A stretch of 64,000 bases of DNA, taken from positions 682,001 to 746,000 of the forward strand of contig NADL03000608.1 of NCBI GenBank assembly GCA_002205965.3. The letters run 5' to 3'. The notes under the pieces were generated by a model. That model made no database searches and had not been told where the DNA came from. It was given only the letters and a program-made list of their open reading frames with translations. Source of the DNA: Kappaphycus alvarezii. Its lineage: Eukaryota > Rhodophyta > Florideophyceae > Gigartinales > Solieriaceae. This document shows, in pieces, positions 36,736 to 47,613 of this stretch. The position numbers and the translations under genes were made by a program. Position 1 is the first letter of the stretch. Every line of letters starts with the position of its first letter.

Positions 36736-36906
36736 AGAGGACCAAATTAATAGTTAGTTTCTCAAGTATCTTTTGCTTAGAGCATATTGTCCACACAAAG
36801 TATTTTTATGCATTTCTTGGTATCTTCTGTAGTTTTGTTCGGACTTTACGGGTAGCCAAAAGTCTATATAAGCTGAGTAAACTGCTTCCTCATGGAGAGG
36901 TCAAGC

Positions 36907-36963
36907 AAGTTGGCAGACAACTTCAAGTCAAGTCCTGAGTAGTAGGAAGTTGAGAGTCAACTT
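36907..36963 (+). promoter_or_regulatory. Twin hairpins in LTR A5
   Basis: AAGTTG-GCAGA-CAACTT and GAAGTTGA-GAG-TCAACTTC, placed 40-100 bp after the TATATA box, as in A2 and A3. Confidence 0.55.
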
Positions 36964-37183
36964 CAGACCCAAGAAAACTTTTTCCTAAGCTGGTCGCAGA
37001 GCATCAGTGGTAGACGCTGCTCCTTTTATACTTGCTTGTAGCCCTCTCAACTCTCTCCCATATACACTCCTTTTTATTTGTTCAACTATACCATGGTAGA
37101 ACTTTTGTCGCTCGCAACACCTCCGTCTTGGAGTAGTTGGTTCTAAGTAACTCTTCTCCCGACGATTTACCCCTATCAAAGTT

Positions 37184-37917
37184 AAAGGGTCTTTTTGCAG
37201 CTTCGAAACATACCTTCCATTTTTTCGTGAGCTGTTTTAAACTGATCGCTCATGAAACAATAGTGGAGGTAGACTTGGCGTTGCTAGGATTGGATATAGA
37301 AGGGAAAGGAGTTACAGAATTGAGGAGCGACGTTTCTTTGGAGTTTCGCGGATTCCCCGTCCAAATCTAGTAGGCTCCTTCTTCTGTAATTTTTTCATAC
37401 TCTCCACACTCCTTCGAAGTTCTACTCTCAGAACCCTAACTAATGTCTCCTTATCTCTACTCATCTCCCTTTGTAGCAAAAATGGTGCAAGCGGATTCAT
37501 ACAGACCAGCCGTACCTGCTACAGTTCCGAGAATAGTATAACTTGTCGCTGAAAGTAGAACTCCTGCGGCGGTACGTAGTACAATTTTTCTATAAGTATA
37601 TTTCGCTCGCTACAAACCATTTTGTTGATGGTGCGGTATACTACGATCAATATGCTTGCTTGTGATGCGATACTGGCTCATTTACAGTGCGCAGGGGCAC
37701 CGCAAAAAAATTTCGGTGCCCCTTCAAACCAATCCTGGCCAATTGGGCAATTCCCGATTTTAGTGAGCAACTTCACTACGAAATAATGCACTTCAACCTA
37801 ATTTGAGCCAATTACGAAGTAAGCAACTACCTTTTGCGATGCATAACGGCATTACATTTCATATCTACTACTGAGCTCTAATATAAAAATGTAGGATTAA
37901 TCTATTGTATTATAAGC
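37184..37917. other. Spacer between A5 and element C, no gene
   Basis: Short frames only. It contains a perfect hairpin at 37694-37722 and otherwise AT-rich unique sequence. Confidence 0.4.
37694..37722. repeat. Hairpin GGGGCACCG...CGGTGCCCC
   Basis: 9-bp perfect GC-rich arms around an 11-nt A/T-rich loop. Isolated in intergenic DNA. Confidence 0.65.
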
Positions 37918-40900
37918 TACAGGGAAAAAAACAGTATCTGCACCGCTCATTTGATGAAAAACGGCGCATGATAGCCGTTTTTTTGGCATTTATTTTGTTT
38001 CATTCAATTTAATTGAATGGCCGAATTATTTTAGACAAAAATTAGTGGAACTTTTACTTGTGTGTTGAGCGAGCGCACAACCTGGATTCAAAGTTCCTTT
38101 ATAGAGGACAGCCTCGGTACCAGTACTTGGACAGAAGGGACTGGGAGAGCAACCGTTTGAAGTTCCTTTGCCGCTAACTCCCGCCAGCATAGCAGCTCTG
38201 GACCCACCTCTTCTTTTCACTGGTAGCATTGCTAGGTTTGAAGTCACTGTAAGGGAGGAGCCGACCGAAGTCCTGCTGAACTTTAGGGAAGACAACTGAA
38301 GTCGTCTGTTTTAATACTATTGTTCTTTTACGGTTCTTTAGACTCAGCAGAAAGATGGCTACGCTCAACCCGAAAAAGCCGCCGACCTTTGAGGGGAAGA
38401 GGGACCTCTTTGCTGTGAACTCTTGGCTTTTATCAAGTCCGTGAGTACTTCCCTCTGGTTTAGATTGGCAATCCACAAGTCTTTGCAGAAAACATCAAGA
38501 TATTGTATGCGTCGCCTTTTTTGTGGATACTGCGTCCGGTTCGTATTAAATAAAAGTAGCAAGTCACCAGGTCCATGAAACGTATCAAGAACTTCAGGAG
38601 GTTGTGAGAGCCGAGTTTATCCGTAGTTATAATGTCAGCCGCAACCGGGATAAGATCAAGATGGTAAAGCAGAAAGGTTCTGTCGGTGCTTATGTTACTG
38701 ATTTCAGCAATGTAATGATGACGATCAATGATATGACGGATGATTAGAAGATATACTGTTTCTGCGAAGGGTTTAAGGATCATGTTCGCCTTGAGGTCAG
38801 GGAGAGTGGTACAGAAAATCTAGAGACCGCTCTGAAGATAGCTTTGGATGTATACAATACTTGCTATCGGGCTTTAATGTTCCCCTTTGTAGTAAATTAT
38901 GGATCTACGGGAGGCTCCGGGACTATTAGGCCTATCTCACTGGAAATAGGGAACTCTAGGAGGTCAAAGCAACAAAAAAAAAGAGTACGTGAAGAGCAAT
39001 GCTTGTTCCAGGTGCTACAAGGTCGGTTGCGGACCATAAAAATACGATGATTGCAGTACGGATGGCAATAAAGGACGTTGGAATAATTTTTCAATTGAAG
39101 ATTTGTTTGAAACTTTTTCCTAATGAAATGAAAAGAAGGAACGCTGAAGGGTCCAAAAAAGGAAAATTGCGCTCAGAATGGACCTCATGTGAAGATTTTT
39201 GTGAAGTGGAAGGCTGTGGAGCGTCACTGTAGCGAAAAGGTGGGATGCCTACGGCTAGAAAAGTGATTACCGCGAAACGAATCAGAGTGGTTTTGACCAG
39301 AAGGTTCAGCGCGAGTCCATGGACATGAATGCCACAGCTGGAGATTATGATGATCACATTCAATCCAGAGGTGAAGTTCTAATTGAGCCTTTGGTTGTGC
39401 TCTAAGGGGTGGGGGACTGGGACCTTTATCTGAAGTTATAAGTGGGCCTGCTTGACAGACATAACCCGACAAAGGCATAACCGATGCCTACTAGTGGAAG
39501 CTAAATTGAGTTAGCGTTGGAGTGGTTTATTGGAGTATTGAAGGACGATGTATGTAAAGCCAACATATTATCGACGGAGTTCTTGGACAAGCATTGATTT
39601 CAATTCTCTATTGTCAGGACGCCTTTTACAGTGAGATACTCAAAGAAGGAGACAATTCAATAATCCACGGAACCCATAATCGGAGGAATAATTCGTATTG
39701 GAGCCCACTATTATACATCAAACTGGACTGTGACAAGTTGCGGACACGACGTACTTCTGAGTACGCCATCGCACGTCGCCTATAATCCTAGAGCATATTA
39801 TCATGGACTTTTTGTAAATTTTAGTGATGAGATACTACTGCTAATGTCTTCTGATGAGAAATAGGATACATACGATGATGTATCTTGTGGTGATGAATTA
39901 AAGGTTGAAGTCTCCAACCTTGCCGTGAAAAATTTTAGAAAAATCTGAAGAAAATGGACATCGGGAAGACTTCCAACTGTTCCAAGTTTTTCAAGTGAAC
40001 AATTTGTTGAGGAATAAGAAGAATATTGGGACCAAGGAGGATTTGATGAACAATTAAAATCTAACCCTCAAAAGACTTCTGATAAAGTAAGAGTCTGTTT
40101 TCCAGGAGAAGCTACCTGAAGGACTCCCTCCAAAGCGTGAATTTGATCATGCTATTGAGACCGAGGAGGGCGTGAAATCACCGCTGAACATTGTTTCAGA
40201 GTGCGTATACATATTTGTAAGCTGCACGTGACTATTCAGAAGCCTTATGGCATAAACGAAAGATTAGGCCATATAAGTCACCTAGACGTGCTTCTTTGCT
40301 CTTCTTGAAGGATAAAGACAAGTTGAGATTATTTTTCGATTATCACGCTCTAAATCGGATCACGAAATTGAATAATGCGCCACTGCCTAGATTTGATGAA
40401 ATGATTGATCGACTTGGAGAATCATCTGTTTTCTCAAAGCTAGATCTCAAGACTTTATCTCATCAGATACAATTGAAGCCCGAAGACGTGTAAATGACTG
40501 CTTTTGATACTAAATATGGAACTTTACGGTGTATAGTGATGCCGAAGGGACTATATAATGCTCCAGCTACGTTTCAGACGTTTGATGAACAGCAAATTTC
40601 ACGTTTGTATTGACATTTTCATCGTTTTGTACATTGCTTATATGCCGAGATTCAGTAAGGATGAGAAGTCTCCGCTGAAGCACATCGAGACTGTACACTC
40701 ATTGGTGAAGGAGCACAATCTGTTCGCTGCTGTGAAGAAGTGCGAGTAAAAGAAGGGGAAGATTGACTTCCTTGGGATGATTGTAGAAAGTGTAGAATAC
40801 GCGTCAGTCCCGAGAACGACGAGGTTGTAAAGTCGTGGCCGCGACCAAAGCGTTTCTTTGAGCTTATAGTTTTCCTTTTTTGCTGCAACTATTTCGAAGT

Positions 40901-43240
40901 TTCATCAAAAACTTCTCCGAGATTGCTGCTTCTCTGAATAATCACGAAGAGAGATTATGTCATTGGTGAGTCAGGTGAGAATTGTGATGAGTTTTTTTCA
41001 GAAGCTTAAGGATCATATTACGAGTATGCTCCAATTCTGGTCGCAACGGATTGGAAGAAGCCTTTCGGAGGTATCATTGATGCATCTCAAACAGAAGTTT
41101 GAGAACTCTTACTCAACCGGTCGATAATGATAACGATAGAGTGATTGCATTCTTTCGAAGAAGCTGACTGATGCTGAGCAAGACTCCAGTGATAACTATC
41201 GTGAGCTTTTGGATCGATCTACTTCCTAGAAAGGTTCTGGTGTTACTTCAAGGGCTGGAGTCTCTATATTCTCACCAAAAAACAAGGTTTTGAAGAAAAT
41301 TATTCACAAACCCTAAACTGGGTAGGCGGGAAGCAAGATGGCTAGAAACCTTAGGAAACTTTTCAATATTCCTTGTTTCGCTGAAATGAAACCATGACTG
41401 ATATATGTACTTTGAGATGCTTTTCAAGAGCTCCGGATGTTGTTGTAAAAGTTGACTCTTTTCTGGATCTCAATCATATTGAGATCCCACATGTCAAGCT
41501 TGATTCTGTGATTGAAAGCTATGACGATGATCATTTCTTCGACCCTACTGTTATGAATAGTGAACTTATTGAAGATGAAGTGAAAAATAGGCAAGTTGAG
41601 AAGCTTTTGCTGTTGTTCCGCTGGGAAGGAAAGCATCTGTTGTGCTGTGGAAAACTCAGTGTACCTCGAAAGCCTATTTCTAAGGTCATAGAGATGGCAC
41701 ACGACTCAAATATTGCAGGTCACTTTGCTTTCTCAAAGAACATTTCAAGGCTCTAGAGTTATCATTGGAAACATAAAGCGAGGGGTGTGAAGAAGTGTAT
41801 CGAAGTCTGCTTGAAATTTCAACAGAATATATACTAGTTTGGAAAGAAACTTTCGGATCCATCTGCGTTGGAGACAACGACCAGGAGATAGGGTTCCCTT
41901 GCGAACGATTTCATTGGTGTCTTGCGATGAAAAAAATGGATATGATAGTATTACAACATGGGTCGAGAAGTTGTCAAGGTGGGTTCATTTCATTCCATCA
42001 AAGGGAACAGATACAGAACTATATGTCGCTGATATGTTTTTAAAAAACGGGCTCAAGATGCACGAAATTCCAGATGAAACTTTTTCAGACCGCGATCCGG
42101 AGTTCACATCGAAGTTTTATGATTTTTCTGATGAATTTGTGTGTGTTCAATTTGAAAATATCGAATATTCTTCACCCTCAAACAGACGGAGCTCCCTAAA
42201 TAATGAATCGCATGGTCGAGAACTACTTACGATGCTATTGTGGTTATCATCAAGATGACGGGGATGAACTGCTTGCTGGAGCATATTTTGCCTACAGCTC
42301 AGCAGTAAATCATTTCCATCATTAATGTCGCCGTTTGAATTTTACTTGTGTTGGAATCCTAAGTCCTCTATGGATCTACTGACAGGATTTAACTACCTTG
42401 TAGAGTATGTCGAAGAGTTCAAGTCAAGACTGAAGGCATTATTGGCGAGTACGTAGTTTGGATTTGAAGTTGCTAAGGATAGACAAAGTGTCAGTTCTTC
42501 GAAAAGGTACAAGAGGCCCGAGTATCTAGTTGGACACAATGTTTAGATTATTAATTCATTGTTCAATAATGCTTACTCGAAGTCGCTGGACTCGAAGAAA
42601 ATGACTGCACGAAAATATGAACTGTTTGAAATCCTGAAGCTGGTTGAAAAGAATGCTGTAAAGTTTCATCTTCCAATTAACATCAAGATTCATCCGTTTA
42701 TTCATTTGGTGTATATAAATTTATGGAGGGAGCAACCTCAAGAGATCGTTGTGCCCATACCTCTACTTCCGGATCCAGTCCCTGGAGAAGAAGGAGAAGA
42801 AAATGAGGTCTACGCCGCCTCAAAAAACCGAAAGAGATGGAAAGGATATTGATTTCTCGCTTCGATGAGGGTGGCCCCACACATGAAGCTGAGTGAACGA
42901 GACTTAGTGGAATCTGATGGAACGTTAAGTGTCAAGTCCAAAGAATACATTATCACCAACAAAATGCACCTAGAATTAGTTGACGAGGACGTCAACCAGG
43001 AGTAGGTGGCAATCTTGTGACAAAAAGGATCTGCACCGTGGGTTTGATTGAAAATTGCGCATGAGTACCGTTATTTTTTGTATTTATTGACCTATTCAAT
43101 TCAATTAATTGAATGGTAGACGTATTTTAGAAATATTTTAGGGCATTTATTTGTGTGCTGTACCAGGGAGGTGCGGTAAAGTCCGAAATTCTTGGATTTA
43201 ATTAAAAAGATCCTTCAAGACAGCCATTTGCTGGTACAGT
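37918..43240 (+). mobile_element. C: old, heavily decayed Ty3/gypsy element
   Basis: Left LTR about 37918-38219 and right LTR starting at 43016 share GTATCTGCACCG/GGATCTGCACCG, a TTCAATT(C/T)AATT-rich block and a GGATT...GACAGCC block, but are strongly diverged. PBS-like TGGTAGCATTGC at 38221. Gag start at about 38355 (ATLNPKKPPTFEGK), RT with ALNRI...NAPLPRFDEMIDRL (about 40290-40760), and later RNase H and integrase traces to about 42850. It is related to element D by gag, RT and the GAGGACGTCAAC sequence before the 3' LTR. It carries dozens of breaks. The left boundary is approximate and no target duplication was found. Confidence 0.8.
43016..43240 (+). repeat. Right LTR of C (partial, decayed)
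   Basis: Starts TGTGACAAAAAGGATC after a purine-rich stretch. The far end is uncertain: a further LTR-C-like piece lies at 46270-46464 beyond the DNA transposon. Confidence 0.55.
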
Positions 43241-43275
43241 GTATCATACCCGTTGCAGCAACAGGTATGATACAC
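43239..43275. repeat. Perfect palindromic hairpin at the LTR-C / transposon junction
   Basis: GTGTATCATACC (43239-43250) and GGTATGATACAC (43264-43275) are perfect complements; the loop itself contains GTTGC-A-GCAAC. It lies between the decayed LTR and the transposase remnant. Confidence 0.75.
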
Positions 43276-43286
43276 CGCACTTAACT

Positions 43287-44241
43287 CTAAAAAAGTGATG
43301 GAAGAGGCAGATTGAAAAACTTATGAATGCAACAACTTTTATTTGTAATCAAAAAATGATGATAACTATCTCTTAACATCAATGCAGTAATCCGAGCCAC
43401 TGCGTGGAAAACCATACCGTGGAGGTGTAAACTGTGCCTAAACACCACACGCACAGAATTAAATTTTTTCAACCACTCGTTAACAGTCTCGTGCCGGTCC
43501 CGCAGCGTCGAATGAAGATTCTTCTTAGAGTCAACCACGTTACGAGGAGTAATACACTTTTGGGTGAGGATACCCGTTGTCAGCAACAACCATCTAATCT
43601 TCTTGTAAATTATGGGCCATTTTTTTCTTGAAAATAGTAAGTTCACTATGAGAACCGCACGATATGGGCCATTGACCCAAACAATATTAGCAGTACCAAC
43701 ACTCAGCCCAATTTCATATCTAACACCTGGCCCATGAAATTTATGTTAATACCACCTCGGGCTAAAGGGCTGCGGCTCACTGATGTTACAATCATTTCCA
43801 TCAACGGAGCAATACACATTGCCGTAATCAGTTACAAAGTGGAAGTCGAGAGCCCCAGGAAATCTTTACGAAAGTTAGCACATTAAAAACATTAAATAAA
43901 AAGCGGAGATTTATCAAACTTACAATTCGTAGATCTGCAAGAATCGCCACCATATGCCAGCTCCATTTACGGAAGGTTTTTTCGCTGTACTTCCACACAA
44001 AGAGCGTTAACATGCTCTGTGTTACAACTTTTCAAAAATGCAGCGCCCAAAGTAGGTGGATCGGCTGTGCCGATCCATCAGCTCTAGACCTAATATCCTC
44101 CCACAAAAAAGATGAAACATGAGGATTTATTACAAAAACAGCGCGAAACCGTCTATCCGCTACTGCCAAAGATCCTTGCACTGCAAAAAATCGCCCTGAA
44201 GTTTCTCTGAAGTGCTTCGAACTGATTGCGTGAATCGCCAA
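43287..44241 (-). pseudogene. DDE transposase remnant (DDE_Tnp_4 / PIF-Harbinger-like)
   Basis: Cut-and-paste transposase of a plain DNA transposon, minus strand. The N-terminal piece (44241-44032) has RFRAVF...LWEDI...HLLWALHF. The next piece (44013-43925) has EKTFRKWSWHMVAILADL. The first catalytic Asp region is CSVDGND near 43791-43807, followed by ISEPQPFSPRWY, HKFHGPGVRYEIGLS and VWVNGPY. The C-terminal piece (to 43287) has RHETVNEWLKKFNSVRVVFRH. This motif order is that of DDE_Tnp_4-type transposases. The frame changes between pieces, there is a stop after PRWY, and much of the segment carrying the later acidic residues is missing, so it is inactive. One break may be an intron (GTAAGT near 43923). 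Confidence 0.7.
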
Positions 44242-45348
44242 TTGAAAGAAAATGGCGATTCAAGTGAAATCAATTGGCATCTATTCTTTTTAGGTTCTTA
44301 CTTAATCGAATATATTGAAGTAGTCACGATTTGATCAGAATATTTTTACGATAAAAACAATACAAAAACATTAATTTGGATGTTATATACATCAGAACTC
44401 AAAATAGACTGAACAAAATTGAATTGATTGTGAAACATTAAAGTATTTTTTATTTTAACTAGTATGAAAAGGTCGTTGGAGAGTTTATTTTTTCAATCGC
44501 CTCCTTGTGCTCCTCTGAGTTTACAGAGTTGTTCGAATATTCGAAATTTTTGGGAGAAGCCAAGGAGACATCGGCGAATTTAAAGGCTTCAGTTCAAATT
44601 ATTCCGAACGTATCCCCGAATCCTTATTTAATAGAGTCGTTTCTGCCAGCCATTCGCTTGAATCAGTAAAATCTTCCTATTTCTTTGATTAAAAGTATTG
44701 ACTTTAAAACTATAAAATTGGCGTTTTGGCCGATTTTTTGAAAAGTTCGGCAATGTAGTTCGCCGAACTGTTGGTGTAATTTTTTCTAGTTTTTATTTCT
44801 TTCTCCAAATTTTACTATCTTGTCCTCCCCAAAGTAGTAATTCGGCATTAAAAACTACATTGTGGGCTGACTTTTACTGAAAATCGCCTCCTAAAGTTCC
44901 ATTCATTTGTTCAGTTCGAATCTGCTCGGGAGTCGAAATGACCAAATGGAACCTTGGAGAATAATATTTGCAACGGTAGAATTTCTTGCCACTAACCGGA
45001 AAACAATAAAATCTCGCAACGTCTTTATTATTTATGAATGCCTCCGTGTTTCCAGCTTCGTAATCAATCTGTATTGTCGTGAATCTATAGTATTTTAATC
45101 TCTTTAAAATTAATAACCGGTTGTTCAAGGAAACTTTTATCTTAAAGTTTTTAGGTTTAACGAAAATACCCGTTTATGTTTACTCCGTGTAACCGATTTC
45201 CGATCAATTATCATTATTAATATTTATTAAAAGGTATTACTTCCGGATCCTGTTCCAACTGCAGATGACATTAGTACATGTGGATCAGAACACTTGCAAA
45301 GCAAACATACCTCAGTAGTTTGCCTTCCCTTCTCACCGAGCCCACAAC
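44242..45348. other. AT-rich divergent spacer between transposase and companion gene
   Basis: No convincing gene; one 84-aa minus-strand frame at 44874-45128 is unremarkable. It lies between two divergently oriented genes of the presumed transposon and would hold both promoters. Confidence 0.4.
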
Positions 45349-46189
45349 ATGCCCGAGAAACTAACGGAGTCCTCTAAGACTGTTCAGCTTTTGCGAAGTA
45401 AATTTCAGGCTGGCGAAATTAGTCCGTATTCAGTTCCGAAGCAGGTATGGTCTTCAGATGCCATATTTGTAGAGCACAGGCTCGATGACTTCCGTTCGAA
45501 GTTTAATAAGCGGGATGAAGGTAAGTTCCAGTAACTTTTTCTTTTTTATCTCTGCTTTATTGTATCTAACCTTTTTAGACCTTGATCACGCTGTTTTGAG
45601 TCCACGGTGCACAGCAGATGAGGCGACGCAAAAACGACGCAAGTTGGCAACTCCGGATGTTTCATCAGATACCTCTGAGGAGGTTGCTATATCGAAAAAA
45701 GAGAGTTTTTCCTCACAAGTGTGCCATCCATTACATTTGATTAGCACCTGGACTGAATATGGCACGACAAGCAAATGTGTCACAGTTGCTATTCTGCTGC
45801 CATCTGGTCTTAAGGCGGGACAGTTTTCTGTCAGAGTAATTGATGGTGACCGTGAGTTGGAACTAATCGTGAAGTGGTCCACGCCACTCTACGATTTGTC
45901 GATGCTTCACAAAAAATGGTTGACTGCTACAGATGGGAGTAGTATGGAGAAGTATCACCCTACATTCATCAGTTTTGAACATGCTCTGAAAGCATATCGT
46001 ATACGCTCATCTGACAGTGTTGAATCTAAATCCAGACTAGTGCCGCCGTTTCCAGTTCAAACATATATCTATGCGAAATACAATTTAGGCTTGAAAGACA
46101 GCGCTGCTCGGATGTTCTACATTGACCTCAAAGCCCAGCAGGAGAATTACTCCTTCCTTCACTATGAGGAATCTTTTGAAATGTGCTAG
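45349..46189 (+). CDS. Companion ORF of the DNA transposon, 260 aa, one intron
   Basis: Two exons: 45349-45520 and 45579-46189, with a 58-bp intron GTAAGT...TATCTAAC...TTTTTAG. The joined length is 783 nt, exactly 260 codons plus stop. The N-terminal 60 residues (VQLLRSKFQAGEISPY, QVWSSDAIFVEHRLDDFR) resemble the DNA-binding-like start of proteins encoded beside DDE_Tnp_4 transposases in algae and diatoms. The C-terminal part has VAILLPSGLKAGQFSVRV, LHKKWL, YHP, VPPFPVQ and a closing YIDLKA. By analogy with PIF/Harbinger elements it would be the second transposon protein needed for transposition. It is divergent from the transposase remnant and, unlike it, fully open. Family assignment is from memory of similar proteins. 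Confidence 0.7.
45521..45578 (+). other. Spliceosomal intron, 58 bp
   Basis: Donor GTAAGT, branch-like TATCTAAC 8 bp before the acceptor, pyrimidine run, TTTTTAG. Removal joins two open frames without a stop (phase 1). Confidence 0.8.
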
Positions 46190-46269
46190 GCTTTACTAGT
46201 AAACCTGAAACTTTTTTAATTTTTGGCTTTGTTTGTGCCATTTCAACGGATCCTTATGTAAATTCGATA

Positions 46270-46464
46270 TTTGCTGCACCCCCAGCGCAAAACCTAGGTT
46301 AAAATGCCTGTATAAAGGTCAATCTCGGTATCAGTACCGGGATAGAAGGTACCGAGGGTCAACCCTATTTAGATTTAGATTTAGATTATTTATTTGGATC
46401 CTCGCAACCGGCTCACCTGAGTCGGCGGTGGTCAAGGGGGGACTCTGCACATATTAGTTTCAAT
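46270..46464 (+). repeat. LTR-C-like fragment
   Basis: The block from about 46290 (CCTAGG...GTATAAAGGTCAATCTCGGTATCAGTACC) matches the left LTR of C (GGATT...TATAGAGGACAGCCTCGGTACCAGTAC). It is followed by a TTTAGA triple repeat and ends near TTAGTTTCA. It may be the far half of C's right LTR, displaced by the DNA transposon, or a separate solo LTR. Confidence 0.45.
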
Positions 46465-47183
46465 ATCCCACCTTACCTCCCCCCCCTTGATGGTCATTTC
46501 ACTACAAAGTACTCAGTAGGGAACTTCACATCACCGAAAGTGTGGAAACTTGAGCATGTGTTACAATTGTGAGCATCTTCACAAATGAGTTAAGTTCTAT
46601 TTCGAACGGTTTGAGTAACTGTTATCTGGGCTCGAAGAGCAGTCCGATGTGTGCCCGATGTGTTCAGGCGGAGCAAAGAATACAGCAGGCACAATTTCTT
46701 TTTTCAGAAGAAAACAGCTAAAATGGTGGTCTGCTTTTGTAGAAGAGAATAGCTAAAGAGTGGAAGTACGTATACCGTGCGATATGAGAGCAGCTGGAAG
46801 AGCATGGTCCCTCTCGAGCAACACTTTGCGTGCATCCTAACTGCTATACTGTACAAGTTGACTAGAAATCAGCTACCATACCTGTAACAGTAAATGACCC
46901 CCTGTTCTCCCTCACTTTGAGTCTGGAAAACCATGGGATAGATCAGATATATCTTACAAGAGTAAACCACCCAAACCTTTCTCGCTTTGAGGGATGGTAA
47001 AAATTAGAAAATGGCACTCTACTTCAAGAAATAGAGGCATTCTTATACAGCGACACTAGGCGTTGGCAGTAACTTCTAACGCTGCTTGTCTGCTGGCTGG
47101 CATCCCATCGACTTTCTGGTAGACTTTTTCTAGTGCTAGCATGCGACAGCAATGATTTTTACATTGCTTCGACCATCGCTACA
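46465..47183. other. Spacer before element D, no gene seen
   Basis: Only short frames; includes a C-rich run near 46480. It ends in TGTAT, the target duplication of D. Confidence 0.4.
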
Positions 47184-47188
47184 TGTAT

Positions 47189-47613
47189 TGAAACAAAGAG
47201 GGAGGAAGCCGGGGCGCTGCTAAAGGAACAGTAGAGGCGATGGTAAAGGGTTTCAAAAAGTTGGGGGCAAAGGGTGTTTGGAGTGTACCTGGATTCCGAC
47301 AAGAATCCAGATGAGCCCCCCTTTTATAGACAGTACGGTAGCTCTACTCTAGAAATTCTATACTTTGTTAGCTCAGTAGAACTTACTTGAAAGTAGAGGT
47401 GTAACTATAGAATTGTACTATCTAGAATATAACTACGTAAATAAAACGATGAAGTGGGGCTCCACGTCAAATAAAATCATTGAAGGAAAACCTAATTTCT
47501 AAAATCATTCAAGACGGTACAGTTTCTCTGTTACACCACTGTGTAATAGAAAACTGGAATAGCGACAGCGAAAAGTCTCTATTACACAGTGTTGTAACAG
47601 AGACGTTGTTACA
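47189..47613 (-). repeat. 3' LTR of D (425 bp)
   Basis: Element-orientation ends are TGTAACAACG and TTTCA. A 25-bp inverted repeat lies at 47525-47549 / 47579-47603. Confidence 0.92.

Larger units (their letters stand above)
35668..37178 (+). mobile_element. A5: solo LTR of family A (1511 bp) carrying a U3 gene
   Basis: Flanked by AAGTT (35663-35667 and 37179-37183). Starts TGTAATACA and ends TTTACCCCTATCA. The downstream 320 bp match A2's LTR closely (TATATA box at 36865, twin hairpins, same end). The upstream 1.2 kb is a third, unrelated U3 type: four tandem repeats at the tip, an AT-rich middle, a TATTTAAA box at 36038, and the acidic-protein gene at 36154-36735. No internal region remains. 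Confidence 0.9.
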
